DNA of 41,918 nt, taken from assembly GCA_902528875.1 (NCBI GenBank), contig CABZTX010000007.1:1-41918 (forward strand), written 5' to 3'. Positions 9,516-24,270 of this stretch are shown in pieces. Positions within the stretch are counted from its first letter, which is position 1. Each line of letters starts with the position of its first letter. A program made the position numbers and the translations under genes. The notes under the pieces are model-generated. The model made no database searches. It was not told the origin of the DNA and saw only the letters and a list, made by a program, of their open reading frames with translations. This DNA comes from an uncultured SAR86 cluster bacterium. GTDB lineage: Bacteria; Pseudomonadota; Gammaproteobacteria; Magnimaribacterales; D2472.

Positions 9516-10413
9516 TCCAATCCTTGTTTATAACATCCAGCAGTTTATTTTCTAAGACTTTGTATTCTTTATCTTTTTTATATTGCCACTTTACATCAGT
9601 TGGTAAAGAAGAAAGGATTGATTCAATTCTTCCTTTAGATTGCAGGCCAAAAGCAGTTCCTCTATCATAAATTAAATTAAATTCTGCGTATCTTCCTCTT
9701 CTGATAAGTTGGAAATTCTTTTCACTTTCATTGAATTCATAATTTTTTCTGTTTGTTGCAATTTTTAAATATGAATTTAAGTAACAATCTGCAATTGACT
9801 CTAAGAAAACCATACTTTTTTCAATATCAAAATCTCTAAAATTATCAAAAAAGATACCGCCAACCCCTCTTCTTTCACTTCTATGTGGTATCTGAAAGTA
9901 ATTATTACAATTTTCAGAAAAAATTTTGTAATACTCTACGTTGTAACCGTCTAAAAGTTTTTTTGCAGAACTATGCCACTCAATTATATCCTCTTTAAAT
10001 GGAAGAAAAGGTGTCAAGTCATAGCCTCCACCTATCCACCAGTCAACAAAATTATCATTTTTACCTAAAATTCCAAAAAATCTCACATTCATGTGGCTTG
10101 TTGGAACATATGGATTATTTGGATGAGAAATAACTGAAACGCCCATAGCTTGATAACCATTTGATAAGCTTACATTTGTTTTAGTCGATAGAGCGGCTCG
10201 TGGGAGTTCTTTTCCATAAATTGATGAAAAATTTACTGCGCAGTTGCTAAAAAAATTGCCATTATCAAGAACAAAAGTATGGCCTCCTCCACCCTCTGGT
10301 CTTTTCCAGACATCATCAGAAATGTTTGCATTATTTTTTTCTTCTAACTCAGCAAAAGAGTTTTTTATTTTTGTATGGATATTTTTGAAATTAGATTCTA
10401 AATTTTTAATCAT
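9508..10413 (-). CDS. hemF: Oxygen-dependent coproporphyrinogen III oxidase
   Basis: PEGGGGHTFVL, WWIGGGYDLTPF and ERRGVGGIFFD motifs. Confidence 0.96.
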   Translation of the reverse strand: MIKNLESNFKNIHTKIKNSFAELEEKNNANISDDVWKRPEGGGGHTFVLDNGNFFSNCAVNFSSIYGKELPRAALSTKTNVSLSNGYQAMGVSVISHPNNPYVPTSHMNVRFFGILGKNDNFVDWWIGGGYDLTPFLPFKEDIIEWHSSAKKLLDGYNVEYYKIFSENCNNYFQIPHRSERRGVGGIFFDNFRDFDIEKSMVFLESIADCYLNSYLKIATNRKNYEFNESEKNFQLIRRGRYAEFNLIYDRGTAFGLQSKGRIESILSSLPTDVKWQYKKDKEYKVLENKLLDVINKDWNV

Positions 10414-10415
10414 GT

Positions 10416-10976
10416 TTAATCTCTTATGATTTCTTTTGATTCAAGATCTACAATAGTTGATGGTTTGTCGAACGATCCTAAGTCAGCATCATAATATGCA
10501 AGATCCTTATAATCAAAAAAGTTTAATACCTCATTTGGGTCATTGATATTTTTTGACCCAGATAAATTAGCTGAAGTTGATACAAAAAAATTATCAAGCC
10601 CTTTAAATAATTGTTTTATAGCTAAGTGATCACTCACTCTTATTGCTATTTTGCCTGTTCTGTTTTGCAAATGCCTTGGTAAATTTTTGTTGTAATTGAA
10701 AAGAAAGGTGTAAGGTCCTGGCCAGTATTTATTTAAAAAATCTTTATCATCTTTACTTAAATCATGTATATATTTTTCAATGTAATCGACTGACGAAGCT
10801 AACAAAATAAAATTTTTTTTATTAGTTCTTTTTTTTAAATTAATTAAATTTTCAATAGCATCTTTATTAAAAGCATCGCAGCCTAGACCCCAAATTGATT
10901 CAGTTGGGTGGGCTAATATTTTCCCAGATTTTACCCACTCGATAGATGCATTTAAATCAAGTGAATGTGTATTCAA
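10416..10976 (-). CDS. tsaC: Threonylcarbamoyl-AMP synthase (YrdC/Sua5 domain)
   Basis: HPTESIWGLGCDAF, KKRTNKKNFILL, WPGPYTF and STSANLSG motifs. Confidence 0.93.
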   Translation of the reverse strand: MNTHSLDLNASIEWVKSGKILAHPTESIWGLGCDAFNKDAIENLINLKKRTNKKNFILLASSVDYIEKYIHDLSKDDKDFLNKYWPGPYTFLFNYNKNLPRHLQNRTGKIAIRVSDHLAIKQLFKGLDNFFVSTSANLSGSKNINDPNEVLNFFDYKDLAYYDADLGSFDKPSTIVDLESKEIIRD

Positions 10977-11477
10977 TTAAGAGTTTAATTTTTTATCTTT
11001 TTCAAGAACTTCATCTCTCATGTTCTTTTTGTAATCTTTTAACTTTTGAGATAGTTCTTCATCTGAAGTAGCCAAAATTTGAACAGCTAGTATTGCACTA
11101 TTTTTAGCACCACTTTTTCCGACTGCTACTGTAGCAACTGGAACACCTGGAGGCATCATTGCTGTTGATAATAATGAATCTATACCTCCCATTCCTCCAG
11201 ATTCAATAGGAATACCAATAACAGGCTTTATAGAATGTGCAGCAACAGCTCCTGCTAAGTGTGCAGCCATTCCTGCAGCAGCAATAAAAACCTTACAGCC
11301 ATTTTCTTCACTATTTTTTATTAATTCCATTACATCATGTGGTGTTCTATGTGCAGACATTACATTTTTAGTGAATTTAACACCAAAAGAGTCTAAAATT
11401 GGGAAAATTGCCTCTACTACAGGCAAATCAGAGTCAGAACCCATTATTATTGCGACATCAATGATTTCATTTGTCAT
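10977..11477 (-). CDS. purE: N5-carboxyaminoimidazole ribonucleotide mutase
   Basis: IMGSDSDLPV, SAHRTP, AAAGMAAHLAGAVAAHS and PPGVPVATVAVG motifs. Confidence 0.96.
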   Translation of the reverse strand: MTNEIIDVAIIMGSDSDLPVVEAIFPILDSFGVKFTKNVMSAHRTPHDVMELIKNSEENGCKVFIAAAGMAAHLAGAVAAHSIKPVIGIPIESGGMGGIDSLLSTAMMPPGVPVATVAVGKSGAKNSAILAVQILATSDEELSQKLKDYKKNMRDEVLEKDKKLNS

Positions 11478-11505
11478 ATTTATATACTCTTAAATTATTA
11501 AGTGG

Positions 11506-11527
11506 ATTATAATCACGCAATTATAAT
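11506..11527. promoter_or_regulatory. Divergent purE/def promoter candidate: ATTATAAT-CACGCA-ATTATAAT
   Basis: Two copies of the self-palindromic octamer ATTATAAT 6 nt apart give TATAAT hexamers on both strands between divergent genes. Confidence 0.4.
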
Positions 11528-11542
11528 AAAAAAAATAGATTT

Positions 11543-12052
11543 ATGCCCGAAAAATTGAAAATTTTAATATTTCCAGACCCTAGATTAAGAAAAGTAGCTA
11601 AAAAAGTTACAAAATTCGACAAAAGTCTAAAAAAACTTGCTGATGCAATGCTTCACACTATGTATGATGCAAATGGAATAGGGCTAGCGGCAACACAAGT
11701 TGATCGACATTTGAGGTTAATTGTAATGGATTTGTCAGAAAATAAGGATGATCCTAGGGTATTCATTAATCCTACTTATAAAATCCTAGATAATCATAGT
11801 CTTTATGAGTTTGAAGAAGGCTGTTTATCTATACCCGGCTTCAACGAGCTTATTTCGAGACCCGACAAAATAGACTTAAAATGGCAAGATTTGGACGGAA
11901 ATGAGCATAATGACAAGCCAGAGGGTCTTTTAACTGTATGTATTCAGCACGAAATTGATCATTTAGAGGGTAAGCTTATGGTTGATTATATTAGCTCTTT
12001 GAAAAGAGATAGAATTAGAAAAAAGATTATAAGAGATTTTAAGAGAAAATAA
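11543..12052 (+). CDS. def: Peptide deformylase
   Basis: GIGLAATQV, EEGCLSIPG and QHEIDHLEGKL motifs. Confidence 0.97.
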   Translation: MPEKLKILIFPDPRLRKVAKKVTKFDKSLKKLADAMLHTMYDANGIGLAATQVDRHLRLIVMDLSENKDDPRVFINPTYKILDNHSLYEFEEGCLSIPGFNELISRPDKIDLKWQDLDGNEHNDKPEGLLTVCIQHEIDHLEGKLMVDYISSLKRDRIRKKIIRDFKRK

Positions 12053-12070
12053 CAGAATTTAATTAATAAT

Positions 12071-12997
12071 ATGAATATCTTATTTGCTGGATCACCATCA
12101 ACGTCTGCTCAAATATTAGAACATCTTGTTCAAAAAAAACATTTAAATGTTAGCACTGTATTAACGCAGCCAGACAAAAGAAGTAAGAGAGGGAATGAAA
12201 AACATGAAACTCCAGTATCAAAAGTGGCTAAAAAACACTTAATAAAAACACTGAAACCAAATACACTTGATAAAACTTTTGTTAACAAAGAACTTGGTAA
12301 ATCAAATATAGATTTAATATTGGTTGTAGCATATGGTCATATTCTTCCAAAAGAAATGTTAAAAATACCAAAAATAATGTCTATGAATATTCATTTTTCA
12401 TTATTACCAAAATATAGAGGTGCCTCACCTATTCAGTCAGCAATTATTAACGGAGATAAAAAGACTGGTATTTCATTTATGAAAATTATTGAAAAAATGG
12501 ATGCTGGAGAAGTGATACATAAAGTAGATCTCAAAATTGATAATGAGGATACAAAAACAGTGTTAGAAAATAAGTTAACATCTCTTGCGATAAGCAAAAT
12601 GGATGGGGTTTTAAATAGTCTTCAAAAAAACGATTATAAATTAATCGAACAAAACGAATGTGATGCATCCTATTGTTCTAAGATTGTCAAAGAAGATTCG
12701 TTAGTGGATTTTAAAGATACTAGCTTAAATATATTTAACAAATTTAGAGCTTTAGAAGAGTGGCCCGGAACATCTTTTGTGCATAAAAATAAAGTAATAA
12801 AGATACACGACATGTATATATCTAATAGTAAGAGTGAGGGAAATCCAGGAGAGATATCTCAAATTGATCCCTCTGGTATAAAGATAAATACTGTTGATTA
12901 CATGATAGTAATTACTAACTTACAGTTTCCAAACAAGAAAATTATTTCATCACAAGATGTTTTTAACTCATATCTTGATTTTTTTATAAAAAAATAA
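12071..12997 (+). CDS. fmt: Methionyl-tRNA formyltransferase
   Basis: MNIHFSLLPKYRGASPIQ, MKIIEKMDAGEV and LEEWPGT motifs; follows def. Confidence 0.96.
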   Translation: MNILFAGSPSTSAQILEHLVQKKHLNVSTVLTQPDKRSKRGNEKHETPVSKVAKKHLIKTLKPNTLDKTFVNKELGKSNIDLILVVAYGHILPKEMLKIPKIMSMNIHFSLLPKYRGASPIQSAIINGDKKTGISFMKIIEKMDAGEVIHKVDLKIDNEDTKTVLENKLTSLAISKMDGVLNSLQKNDYKLIEQNECDASYCSKIVKEDSLVDFKDTSLNIFNKFRALEEWPGTSFVHKNKVIKIHDMYISNSKSEGNPGEISQIDPSGIKINTVDYMIVITNLQFPNKKIISSQDVFNSYLDFFIKK

Positions 12998-13046
12998 ATT
13001 CGACATAACTCTTGAATTATTCTAAAAGAGGTTTAATTTACACACT

Positions 13047-14402
13047 ATGAAAGTACTTATATTAGGTGCTGGGCGTGTTGGGGCTAGTCTTGCAAGAGCA
13101 CTTATTAGCAATGGCTATGATATTGCCATTATTGATAAAGATAAAAGTTCGTTATCAGAGCTTGAAGAAAGGCTAGATATTATGACTGTCCATGGTCATG
13201 CTTCAGATCCAAAAATAATTAAAAAATCTGGAGCAGATAAAAATACTACTGTTATTGCTGTTACTTCAAATGATGAAGTTAATATTATTGCCTGTCAGAT
13301 TGCTAAAAAACAATTTAAAGTAAATAAGACTATTTGCAGACTCAATAACTCTTCTTACTCAATGGATCTGGATGTTTTTGGTGAAAATATTATTGATATT
13401 GTCATTAGTCCTGAAAATGAAGTAATGAGTCATCTTAAAGAACTCATTATCCATCCTGGAGCCCAACAAATAGAAAATTTTGCAGATGGTAAGGTAAATT
13501 TGGTTTGCGTAAAGGCAAAAAAGAAAGGAAAGCTTGTAGGAAGAGAACTTAAGGGCATAAAAGATGATATGCCTGAGGCAAATGCCTTTGTTGCTTCGAT
13601 TTATAGAAAAGGTAAGCCATTTGTTCCTGACGGTGATACAGTAATAAGAGAAAGCGATGAAGTCTACTTTATCTCTTCATCTGACAACATTGACCAAATA
13701 GTTAATGAGTTTCGTGAAGATGAAAAAGAATATTCAAGAATAATGATAATTGGTGGTGGAAAGATTGGATTTTCCCTTGCTAAAGACTTAGAAAATACAT
13801 ATAAAACCAAACTTATTGATTCTGATAAATCAAGGTGCGCTGAATTAGCCAAAAAATTAGATAAAACTATTGTCTTAAATGGTTCTGCTACTGACGAGGA
13901 ACTTCTCAAAAGTGAAAATATTTCAAATGTAGATGTTTTTTGCGCTCTTACTGATGATGATGAAACAAATTTAATGTCTTCACTTCTTGCTAAGAAAATG
14001 GGTGCAAAAAAGACAATGATAATTTTAAATAACCCTTCTTACTTAGGATTAGTTCCAGGTTTTATTGATATATATCTTGCACCATATAGACTAACTGTTT
14101 CATCTGTTCTTCAAGATTTAAGAGAAAGCGATGTTACTCAGGATGTTTTATTGAAAATGGATACTGGGGCAGAGGCAATAGAAGGAGTTGTTCATGCAAA
14201 TGAATTTACCTCTTCTTTGTTTGGGAAGCCATTAAAAGACATTCCATTACCAGAAGGTGTTTCAATTGGAGCAGTTATAAGACACGGTGAATTAATAATG
14301 CCAAACTCTAAAGTTGAATTATGTATTAATGACAACCTAATAGTTTTTCTTGCAGACAAAGAAATGATGTCTGAAGTTGAGATTTTATTTAAATCTAAGT
14401 AA
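13047..14402 (+). CDS. trkA: Trk potassium uptake system NAD-binding protein TrkA
   Basis: Duplicated RCK/Rossmann domains (ILGAGRVGASLA, IIGGGKIGFSLA). Confidence 0.95.
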   Translation: MKVLILGAGRVGASLARALISNGYDIAIIDKDKSSLSELEERLDIMTVHGHASDPKIIKKSGADKNTTVIAVTSNDEVNIIACQIAKKQFKVNKTICRLNNSSYSMDLDVFGENIIDIVISPENEVMSHLKELIIHPGAQQIENFADGKVNLVCVKAKKKGKLVGRELKGIKDDMPEANAFVASIYRKGKPFVPDGDTVIRESDEVYFISSSDNIDQIVNEFREDEKEYSRIMIIGGGKIGFSLAKDLENTYKTKLIDSDKSRCAELAKKLDKTIVLNGSATDEELLKSENISNVDVFCALTDDDETNLMSSLLAKKMGAKKTMIILNNPSYLGLVPGFIDIYLAPYRLTVSSVLQDLRESDVTQDVLLKMDTGAEAIEGVVHANEFTSSLFGKPLKDIPLPEGVSIGAVIRHGELIMPNSKVELCINDNLIVFLADKEMMSEVEILFKSK

Positions 14403-15835
14403 TGAACTTTAAATCAATAGTAAATCTATTTAGCATACTAATTCTTTTTTTTAGTATTTCTTATATTTTTCCAATAATTGTTTCTTTGATATATAAGGAT
14501 GGTGCGATAAATCTTTTTCTTTCTACTTTATCAATTGTAAGTTTAATTGGAATTGTTGGTGTATTTCTGACAAGAGGTGAAGACAATAATCTTTCACAGA
14601 AAGATGGCTTCGTGATAATAGTATTATTTTGGATTGTTTTATCTTTTGCAGGCTCAGTTCCTTTTTATTTAAGTGGAATGACTTTTATTGACTCAATATT
14701 TGAGTCTACCTCTGGTATAACAACTACAGGGGCCACCGTAATATCTAATATTGATGCTCTGCCGGAATCACTGTTATTTTATAGGCAGCTACTTCAGTGG
14801 ATGGGAGGAATGGGTTTAATTGTTCTTGCAATTGCGGTTATGCCGCTTCTTGGTATTGGTGGAGGACAAATATATAAAACTGAAGTACCTGGGGCAATGG
14901 GCGAACAAAGGCTGACGCCAAGAATTAAAGAAACAGCTCAAGCTCTATGGCTAATATATCTTGGTCTTACAATTGCTTGTGCAGTTTTATATTATTTTAA
15001 TGGAATGTCAGTATTTGATTCAATTTCACATGCAATGTCTACTGTAGCGATTGGGGGGTTTTCCACACATAATGAGAGTATTGGCTTTTTTGATAGCATA
15101 TCCATAGAACTAATATGTATGGTGTTCATGTTATTGTCATCATTTAGCTTTGCTTTACACTACTTCGCTATTTATAAAAGTAAGCCATTAAAATACTTTT
15201 ATGACCCAGAATTGCGTTTTTTTGCTTCAATTTTATTACTAATTTTTATTATTGCTCTGATTATAAGTTTTTTCTCTGATATGTCTGGGGCTAATATTAG
15301 ACAAATTGCATTTCATAGCGTTTCAATGATTACAACGACTGGCTTTTCAATATCTGATACGAGTAGCTGGCCGTTTTCTATAAGTTTTTTGCTTTTAATT
15401 GGTGCATTTGTTGGTGCTTGTTCGGGATCAGTAGGGGGAGGGGTTAAATCTTGGCGAGTTTTAATAATGATAAATCATGCTTATAAGAATATTATGACAA
15501 TAATACATCCAAACTCTGTAATTTCTTTAAAAATTGGAACCAAAAATGTAGATGATCAGGTAGCAACTTCAGTCTGGGGATTTTTTTCTATTTATGTTAT
15601 TTCTTTTGTTATTTTATTGTTAGGAATTCTAATAAGTGGTTTGGACTTTGAGTCTGCATTCTCGGCAGTCGGTGCTTGCCTGAACAATCTTGGACCTGGG
15701 CTTGGTGCTGTTTCTGAGAACTATACACAAATTACACCCATCTCTAAGGGAATATTAGCTTTTGCTATGCTATTAGGGAGATTAGAAATTTTCACACTTT
15801 TAGTTCTACTTACACCAATGTTTTGGGAAAAATAA
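14402..15835 (+). CDS. trkH: Trk potassium transporter membrane subunit TrkH
   Basis: P-loop filter-like segments (STSGITTTGATV, TVAIGGFSTH, MITTTGFS, CLNNLGPGLG), about 10 TM helices, adjacent to trkA. Confidence 0.93.
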   Translation: MNFKSIVNLFSILILFFSISYIFPIIVSLIYKDGAINLFLSTLSIVSLIGIVGVFLTRGEDNNLSQKDGFVIIVLFWIVLSFAGSVPFYLSGMTFIDSIFESTSGITTTGATVISNIDALPESLLFYRQLLQWMGGMGLIVLAIAVMPLLGIGGGQIYKTEVPGAMGEQRLTPRIKETAQALWLIYLGLTIACAVLYYFNGMSVFDSISHAMSTVAIGGFSTHNESIGFFDSISIELICMVFMLLSSFSFALHYFAIYKSKPLKYFYDPELRFFASILLLIFIIALIISFFSDMSGANIRQIAFHSVSMITTTGFSISDTSSWPFSISFLLLIGAFVGACSGSVGGGVKSWRVLIMINHAYKNIMTIIHPNSVISLKIGTKNVDDQVATSVWGFFSIYVISFVILLLGILISGLDFESAFSAVGACLNNLGPGLGAVSENYTQITPISKGILAFAMLLGRLEIFTLLVLLTPMFWEK

Positions 15836-16693
15836 TTAAATATCTTTATAGGGATCAGAACTTGCTATTTTACTTTTTTTAAATCTTTTATACTCCCACG
15901 AATAATCTATTGGCCTCTGACTTATTATAGTCTCTATGTCTTTATTTACTAATAGTTTGTGCTTACTATCGTTATATATATTTTTATTACAATGTTTAAT
16001 TTTCACTTCAAGAAAATTAAGTTTATTAGAATTTATATAAAAATATATTACTGGTAGCAGGGTCTTTGAAGCCAGTGATTGAACTAACGTTGTAGTATAT
16101 GCCTCTTTTCCAAAAAATTTAATATATTCACCATAGCCTCTTTGTGGAACTTGATCCGCGGCAAAACAAACTATTTTTTTATTTTTAAGTGCTTTATATA
16201 TTCTTCTAACGCCAGCAATATTAGTTTCGTAACATTTAGATTTTCCAGATTCTCTTTGTTTGATTACAAAGTTATTTAACAATTTAAGCTTTATCTTTTT
16301 ATATAAGCTGACTGTAGTTGTTTGAGAGTTTATCCATTTAAGGAGCATGTCAACACTTCTGTTATGAATTGCTACCACAATAAGACCATTATCAGAAAGA
16401 TATTTATATAAAAAGTTATTCTCTATCTTGAAGATATATTTATTAGATTGAAAATCATTATTGCCCCATGCAATCATTGTTTCAAATCCAGATATAAGAG
16501 TTTCCCGATAACTAAGCTTTGATAAAAAGTTTATCTCTCTAAGTGAAACCTCAGGAAAAGCAATTTTTAAGTTAATTTTGGTTAATTTGTAAGTTTTAGT
16601 AAATTTAAAGACACCTATAGATATGTACAAATCAATTAAATATTCAAAGAGACTCTTAGGTAAAAAAGTAATTGAATAAAAAAGTAATTTCAT
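15836..16693 (-). CDS. LpxL/HtrB-like lysophospholipid (lipid A) acyltransferase
   Basis: HNRSVD (HX4D) and AADQVPQRGYGEYIKFFGKEAYTTT motifs; syntenic position in pseudomonads holds an HtrB-like gene. Confidence 0.8.
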   Translation of the reverse strand: MKLLFYSITFLPKSLFEYLIDLYISIGVFKFTKTYKLTKINLKIAFPEVSLREINFLSKLSYRETLISGFETMIAWGNNDFQSNKYIFKIENNFLYKYLSDNGLIVVAIHNRSVDMLLKWINSQTTTVSLYKKIKLKLLNNFVIKQRESGKSKCYETNIAGVRRIYKALKNKKIVCFAADQVPQRGYGEYIKFFGKEAYTTTLVQSLASKTLLPVIYFYINSNKLNFLEVKIKHCNKNIYNDSKHKLLVNKDIETIISQRPIDYSWEYKRFKKSKIASSDPYKDI

Positions 16694-16755
16694 CGCACTA
16701 ATTATAACAACCTTGATATAATCAATTATTATAATTTATATTATATTTTAATTTT

Positions 16756-16769
16756 ATATGTATACATAT
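16756..16769. repeat. Perfect 14-bp palindrome ATATGTATACATAT between divergent genes
   Basis: Read directly in the lpxL-like/glyRS intergenic region (16694-16817). Confidence 0.4.
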
Positions 16770-16817
16770 TTTATATATAATTAGACATTTGTTTCTTTTT
16801 ACACTTGGAGCGATACT

Positions 16818-18160
16818 TTGACAGCAAAAACAATGGATGAATTAGTTGCCTTATGCAAAAGGAGAGGATTTATTTATCAATCAAGTGATATTTATGGAGG
16901 CCTTCAAGGCGTATATGATTTTGGACCACTTGGAGTGGAGTTAAAAAATAATATTAAAAAAGCCTGGTGGGAGTCTATGGTATATGAAAATGACGATATT
17001 GAAGGACTTGATTCTTCAATTCTTACAAATCCATTAGTTTTAAAATATTCAGGTCATGAAGATACTTTCTCGGATCCAATGGTTGATTGTAAATCTTGTG
17101 GTCTTAGATTTAGGTCAGATCAGGTGCCTGATATGTGCAAAAAAGATGATTTAACAGAGCCTAGGCAATTTAACTTAATGTTTAAGACAAATGTAGGTCC
17201 CATCGATGATGGTGAATCTTTTGCATACTTAAGACCTGAAACAGCTCAACAAATTTTTACTAACTTTAAAAACGTATTAGATTCAACCTCAAGGGCACTT
17301 CCATTTGGTATTGCACAAATGGGTAAAGCTTTTAGAAATGAGATAACACCAAGAAATTTTATCTTTAGAGTAAGAGAGTTTGAACAAATGGAGTTAGAGT
17401 ACTTTGTTAAACCAGGAACAGATGAGGATATTCATAGTTCATGGGTACAAAAAAGACTTAGTTGGTGGAATGATCAGGGTGTACCCATGGAGAGTATTGA
17501 GCTTTATGATGTACCTAGTGATGAATTAGCTCATTATTCAAAAAAAACCATTGATATTATGTATAAATTCCCTCATGGATTAGAGGAACTTGAAGGAATA
17601 GCAAATAGAACTGATTTTGATCTTGGATCACATTCAAAAAAACAGGATGAGTTAAATATAAAATCTAAGGTCATAAAAAACAAAGACTCAAATAGTAAAT
17701 TAGCTATTCAAAATGATAACGGAGACTGGGAGATTCCTTATGTTATAGAGCCATCTGCAGGTGTTGAGAGAGGCTTTTTGGCAATACTCAATGAAGCATA
17801 TAAAATCGAGGATTTAGATGACGGCAAAACTAGAGTAGTTCTTAATTTAAAGCCACATCTTTCCCCTGTAAAGATTGCAGTTATACCCCTAAAAAAGAAT
17901 AATGATGATATTGTTAAGTTAGCAAAAAATATTAAAAATAACTTACAAAAATTAGGTATGGGTAGAGTTATTTTAGAAAATACAGGTAATATCGGAAAAA
18001 GCTATAGAAAAAATGACGAAATTGGCACACCAATATGCATTACTGTTGACTTTGATTCTCTAGAAAATAGTGATGTTACTATCAGAGATAGGGATACTAT
18101 GAAACAAATTAGAATTAAAATTGATGAACTGTCAAACTTTTGTTTTGATAAAATAAAATC

Positions 18161-18164
<4 letters not shown>
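16818..18164 (+). CDS. glyS: Single-chain class II glycyl-tRNA synthetase (archaeal/eukaryotic-like alpha2 type)
   Basis: [65 protein letters not shown] and EPSAGVERG motifs; TTG start. Confidence 0.95.
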
Positions 18165-21870
<3,706 letters not shown>

Positions 21871-21871
21871 T

Positions 21872-22975
21872 TTATATCAGCAAAGGCATAACAACATATT
21901 TTATTTTGTCATTGTTAGGCTCAGTGATCAAACAACTTTTATCTGCTCCAAAGAAATTAATTTCAACCTTCTCTGAATCAATTGTAGAAAGAATTTCTTG
22001 AAGGTAATTTACATTAAATGCTATATCGATATCTTCCCCACCATATTCGCATGACATATTTTCTTCGCCCTGCTCTTTTTCCGGATTGTTTGCTGAGATG
22101 TTAATTGAATCATTTTTTACTACAATCCTAACTCCTTTATATTTCTCACTAGACAAAACACTTACTCTGCTTAAGCTTTCCGAAAATATTTTTTTTTCGA
22201 GTACAAGAAGGGAGCTTTCTCCAGATGGAATAACTTGCTCATAATCAGGAAACTTTCCTTCTATAAGCTTGCTTATAAATTTTGTTCCAGAAACATCAAC
22301 TGTTATTGAGGAAGGGCTAAGTTTTATGACTACATTTTCAGACTCATCATTCACAAGTTTCAAAATTTCATTAATTGATTTCCTAGGAACAATTCCATTT
22401 ATACTATCGGAAGAAGCTTCGTTTAAAACAGAATCAGCTAAAGCCAATCGATGAGCGTCAGTTGCAACAGAAGTTATTGTTTTATCGTCAATCGTAAGGA
22501 ACAAACCATTTAAATAATGTCTCCAATCTTGATTGCCCATCGCAAAAGAAGTTTTTGAAATCAAAGATCCAAGATTTTTTGATGAAATATTAATCTGAGA
22601 TTGGCTTTCTTCTGATTCAAACACTGGAAAATCTTCGCTTGGTAGTGTTGAAAGATTATATTTTCCTGATTCCGTCTCAATTTTGAGGTTATCACCATCC
22701 ATAAAAAAATGGATTTCGGTTAGATCTGGTAAAAGTCTACATAAGTCATTGAGTTTTTTAGCGGGTGCTGTAGTTTTTCCTCCACTTTTAAAGCTAGAAA
22801 TAGTTGATGTGGTTGAAATTTCACTCTCAAGATCAGTGGCGGTTAGCTTTAGCGATGACTCATCCACCTCCAAAAGCACATTTGATAAAATTGGAAGGGT
22901 CTGTCTCTTTTCAACAACTCCAAGTGTAAGGTTTAAGGACTTTACAACCTCTTCTTTTGATATATAGAAATCCAT
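21872..22975 (-). CDS. dnaN: DNA polymerase III beta sliding clamp
   Basis: Three-domain clamp sequence (LPILSNVLLEV, DAHRLA, VVMPLLI C-terminus); dnaA-dnaN-recF order. Confidence 0.97.
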   Translation of the reverse strand: MDFYISKEEVVKSLNLTLGVVEKRQTLPILSNVLLEVDESSLKLTATDLESEISTTSTISSFKSGGKTTAPAKKLNDLCRLLPDLTEIHFFMDGDNLKIETESGKYNLSTLPSEDFPVFESEESQSQINISSKNLGSLISKTSFAMGNQDWRHYLNGLFLTIDDKTITSVATDAHRLALADSVLNEASSDSINGIVPRKSINEILKLVNDESENVVIKLSPSSITVDVSGTKFISKLIEGKFPDYEQVIPSGESSLLVLEKKIFSESLSRVSVLSSEKYKGVRIVVKNDSINISANNPEKEQGEENMSCEYGGEDIDIAFNVNYLQEILSTIDSEKVEINFFGADKSCLITEPNNDKIKYVVMPLLI

Positions 22976-24270
22976 TAATTTGTAAGCGCCCTATTTAAAT
23001 TTCTATAGTCTTCTTCATGTGATGGATTTTCTTTTCTAAGTTCAGAAATTTTCTTACATGCATGAATAACGGTCGTATGATCTCTTCCATTAAAAGACTC
23101 TCCTATTTCTGGAAGACTATGATTTGTTAGTTCTTTTGTTAATGCCATTGCCATTTGTCTTGGCCTGGTTATGGACCTGCTTCTTCTTTTTGACAATAAG
23201 TCTGAAAGCCTAATATTGTAATATTCTGCAACTGTTTTTTGAATGTTTTCAATACTTACCATTTTTGCAGATATTACAAATAAATCTTTCAAAGCATCTT
23301 TAACAAGGGCTAAATCAACATCTTGGTTGGTGAATCTTGCATTGGCAACAACCCTTTTTAAAGCACCCTCAAGCTCTCTTATGTTAGATCTAATTCTTTG
23401 TGCAATATAAATTGCACAATCGTTTGGAAGGGGAACTCCCATTGTGTATGCTTTTTTGAGCAAAACTGCTGCTCTTGTCTCAAGCTCTGGAGGGTCAATA
23501 ACGACAGGCAACCCCCAACCCAGTCTTGATTTTAGTCTTTCTTCTAGGCCATCAATTTCTTTAGGATACTTGTCGCATGTAAGAATCATTTGATTATTTC
23601 TATCTAACAAAGCGTTAAATGTATGAAAAAACTCTTCTTGAGACTGTTCTTTACCCGCAAAAAATTGAATGTCATCTATTAATAAAGCATCAGCATTTCT
23701 GTAGAAAGACTTGAATTCATTCATCGCACCCAATTGGAGGGCTTTAACCATGTCTGAAACAAATTTTTCGGAGTGAACATAAACTATTCTCTTTTTTGGC
23801 TCGTTTTTTAAAATTTCGTTGCCTACAGCATGCATTAAATGTGTTTTTCCAAGCCCAACACCCCCATAAATAAATAAAGGGTTATAGTCACCCCTGGGAT
23901 TTGCTGCGACCTGTTTAGCAGCAGCTAGAGCTAAGTGATTAGATTTGCCCTCTACAAAGTTATCGAAAATATATGTTTCAACTAGCTTTAAGTCTTTGTT
24001 TGATGATTTGTTCTTATATTTATCAACAAATGTTTCTTTTGTTAGTGTTTTAAATACCAAACTAATGTCTCTTTTTTCTTGGTTTTTAAGTATTTCTTTT
24101 ATTTCATCCGCAAAGTTCTTTTCTATATACTCTAAAATAAAGTCGTTGGGAGCGACAACCTCCAAAGTGTCTTGATCAATATTTGCTCTTAGAGGTCTAA
24201 TCCAGGTGTTAAAGTCGTCTTGTGAGAGTGAGTTTTCAAGCTTTTCCGAGCACTTGTTCCAAAGTTCCAA
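22975..24270 (-). CDS. dnaA: Chromosomal replication initiator DnaA
   Basis: [35 protein letters not shown] and [16 protein letters not shown] motifs. Confidence 0.98.
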   Translation of the reverse strand: MELWNKCSEKLENSLSQDDFNTWIRPLRANIDQDTLEVVAPNDFILEYIEKNFADEIKEILKNQEKRDISLVFKTLTKETFVDKYKNKSSNKDLKLVETYIFDNFVEGKSNHLALAAAKQVAANPRGDYNPLFIYGGVGLGKTHLMHAVGNEILKNEPKKRIVYVHSEKFVSDMVKALQLGAMNEFKSFYRNADALLIDDIQFFAGKEQSQEEFFHTFNALLDRNNQMILTCDKYPKEIDGLEERLKSRLGWGLPVVIDPPELETRAAVLLKKAYTMGVPLPNDCAIYIAQRIRSNIRELEGALKRVVANARFTNQDVDLALVKDALKDLFVISAKMVSIENIQKTVAEYYNIRLSDLLSKRRSRSITRPRQMAMALTKELTNHSLPEIGESFNGRDHTTVIHACKKISELRKENPSHEEDYRNLNRALTN

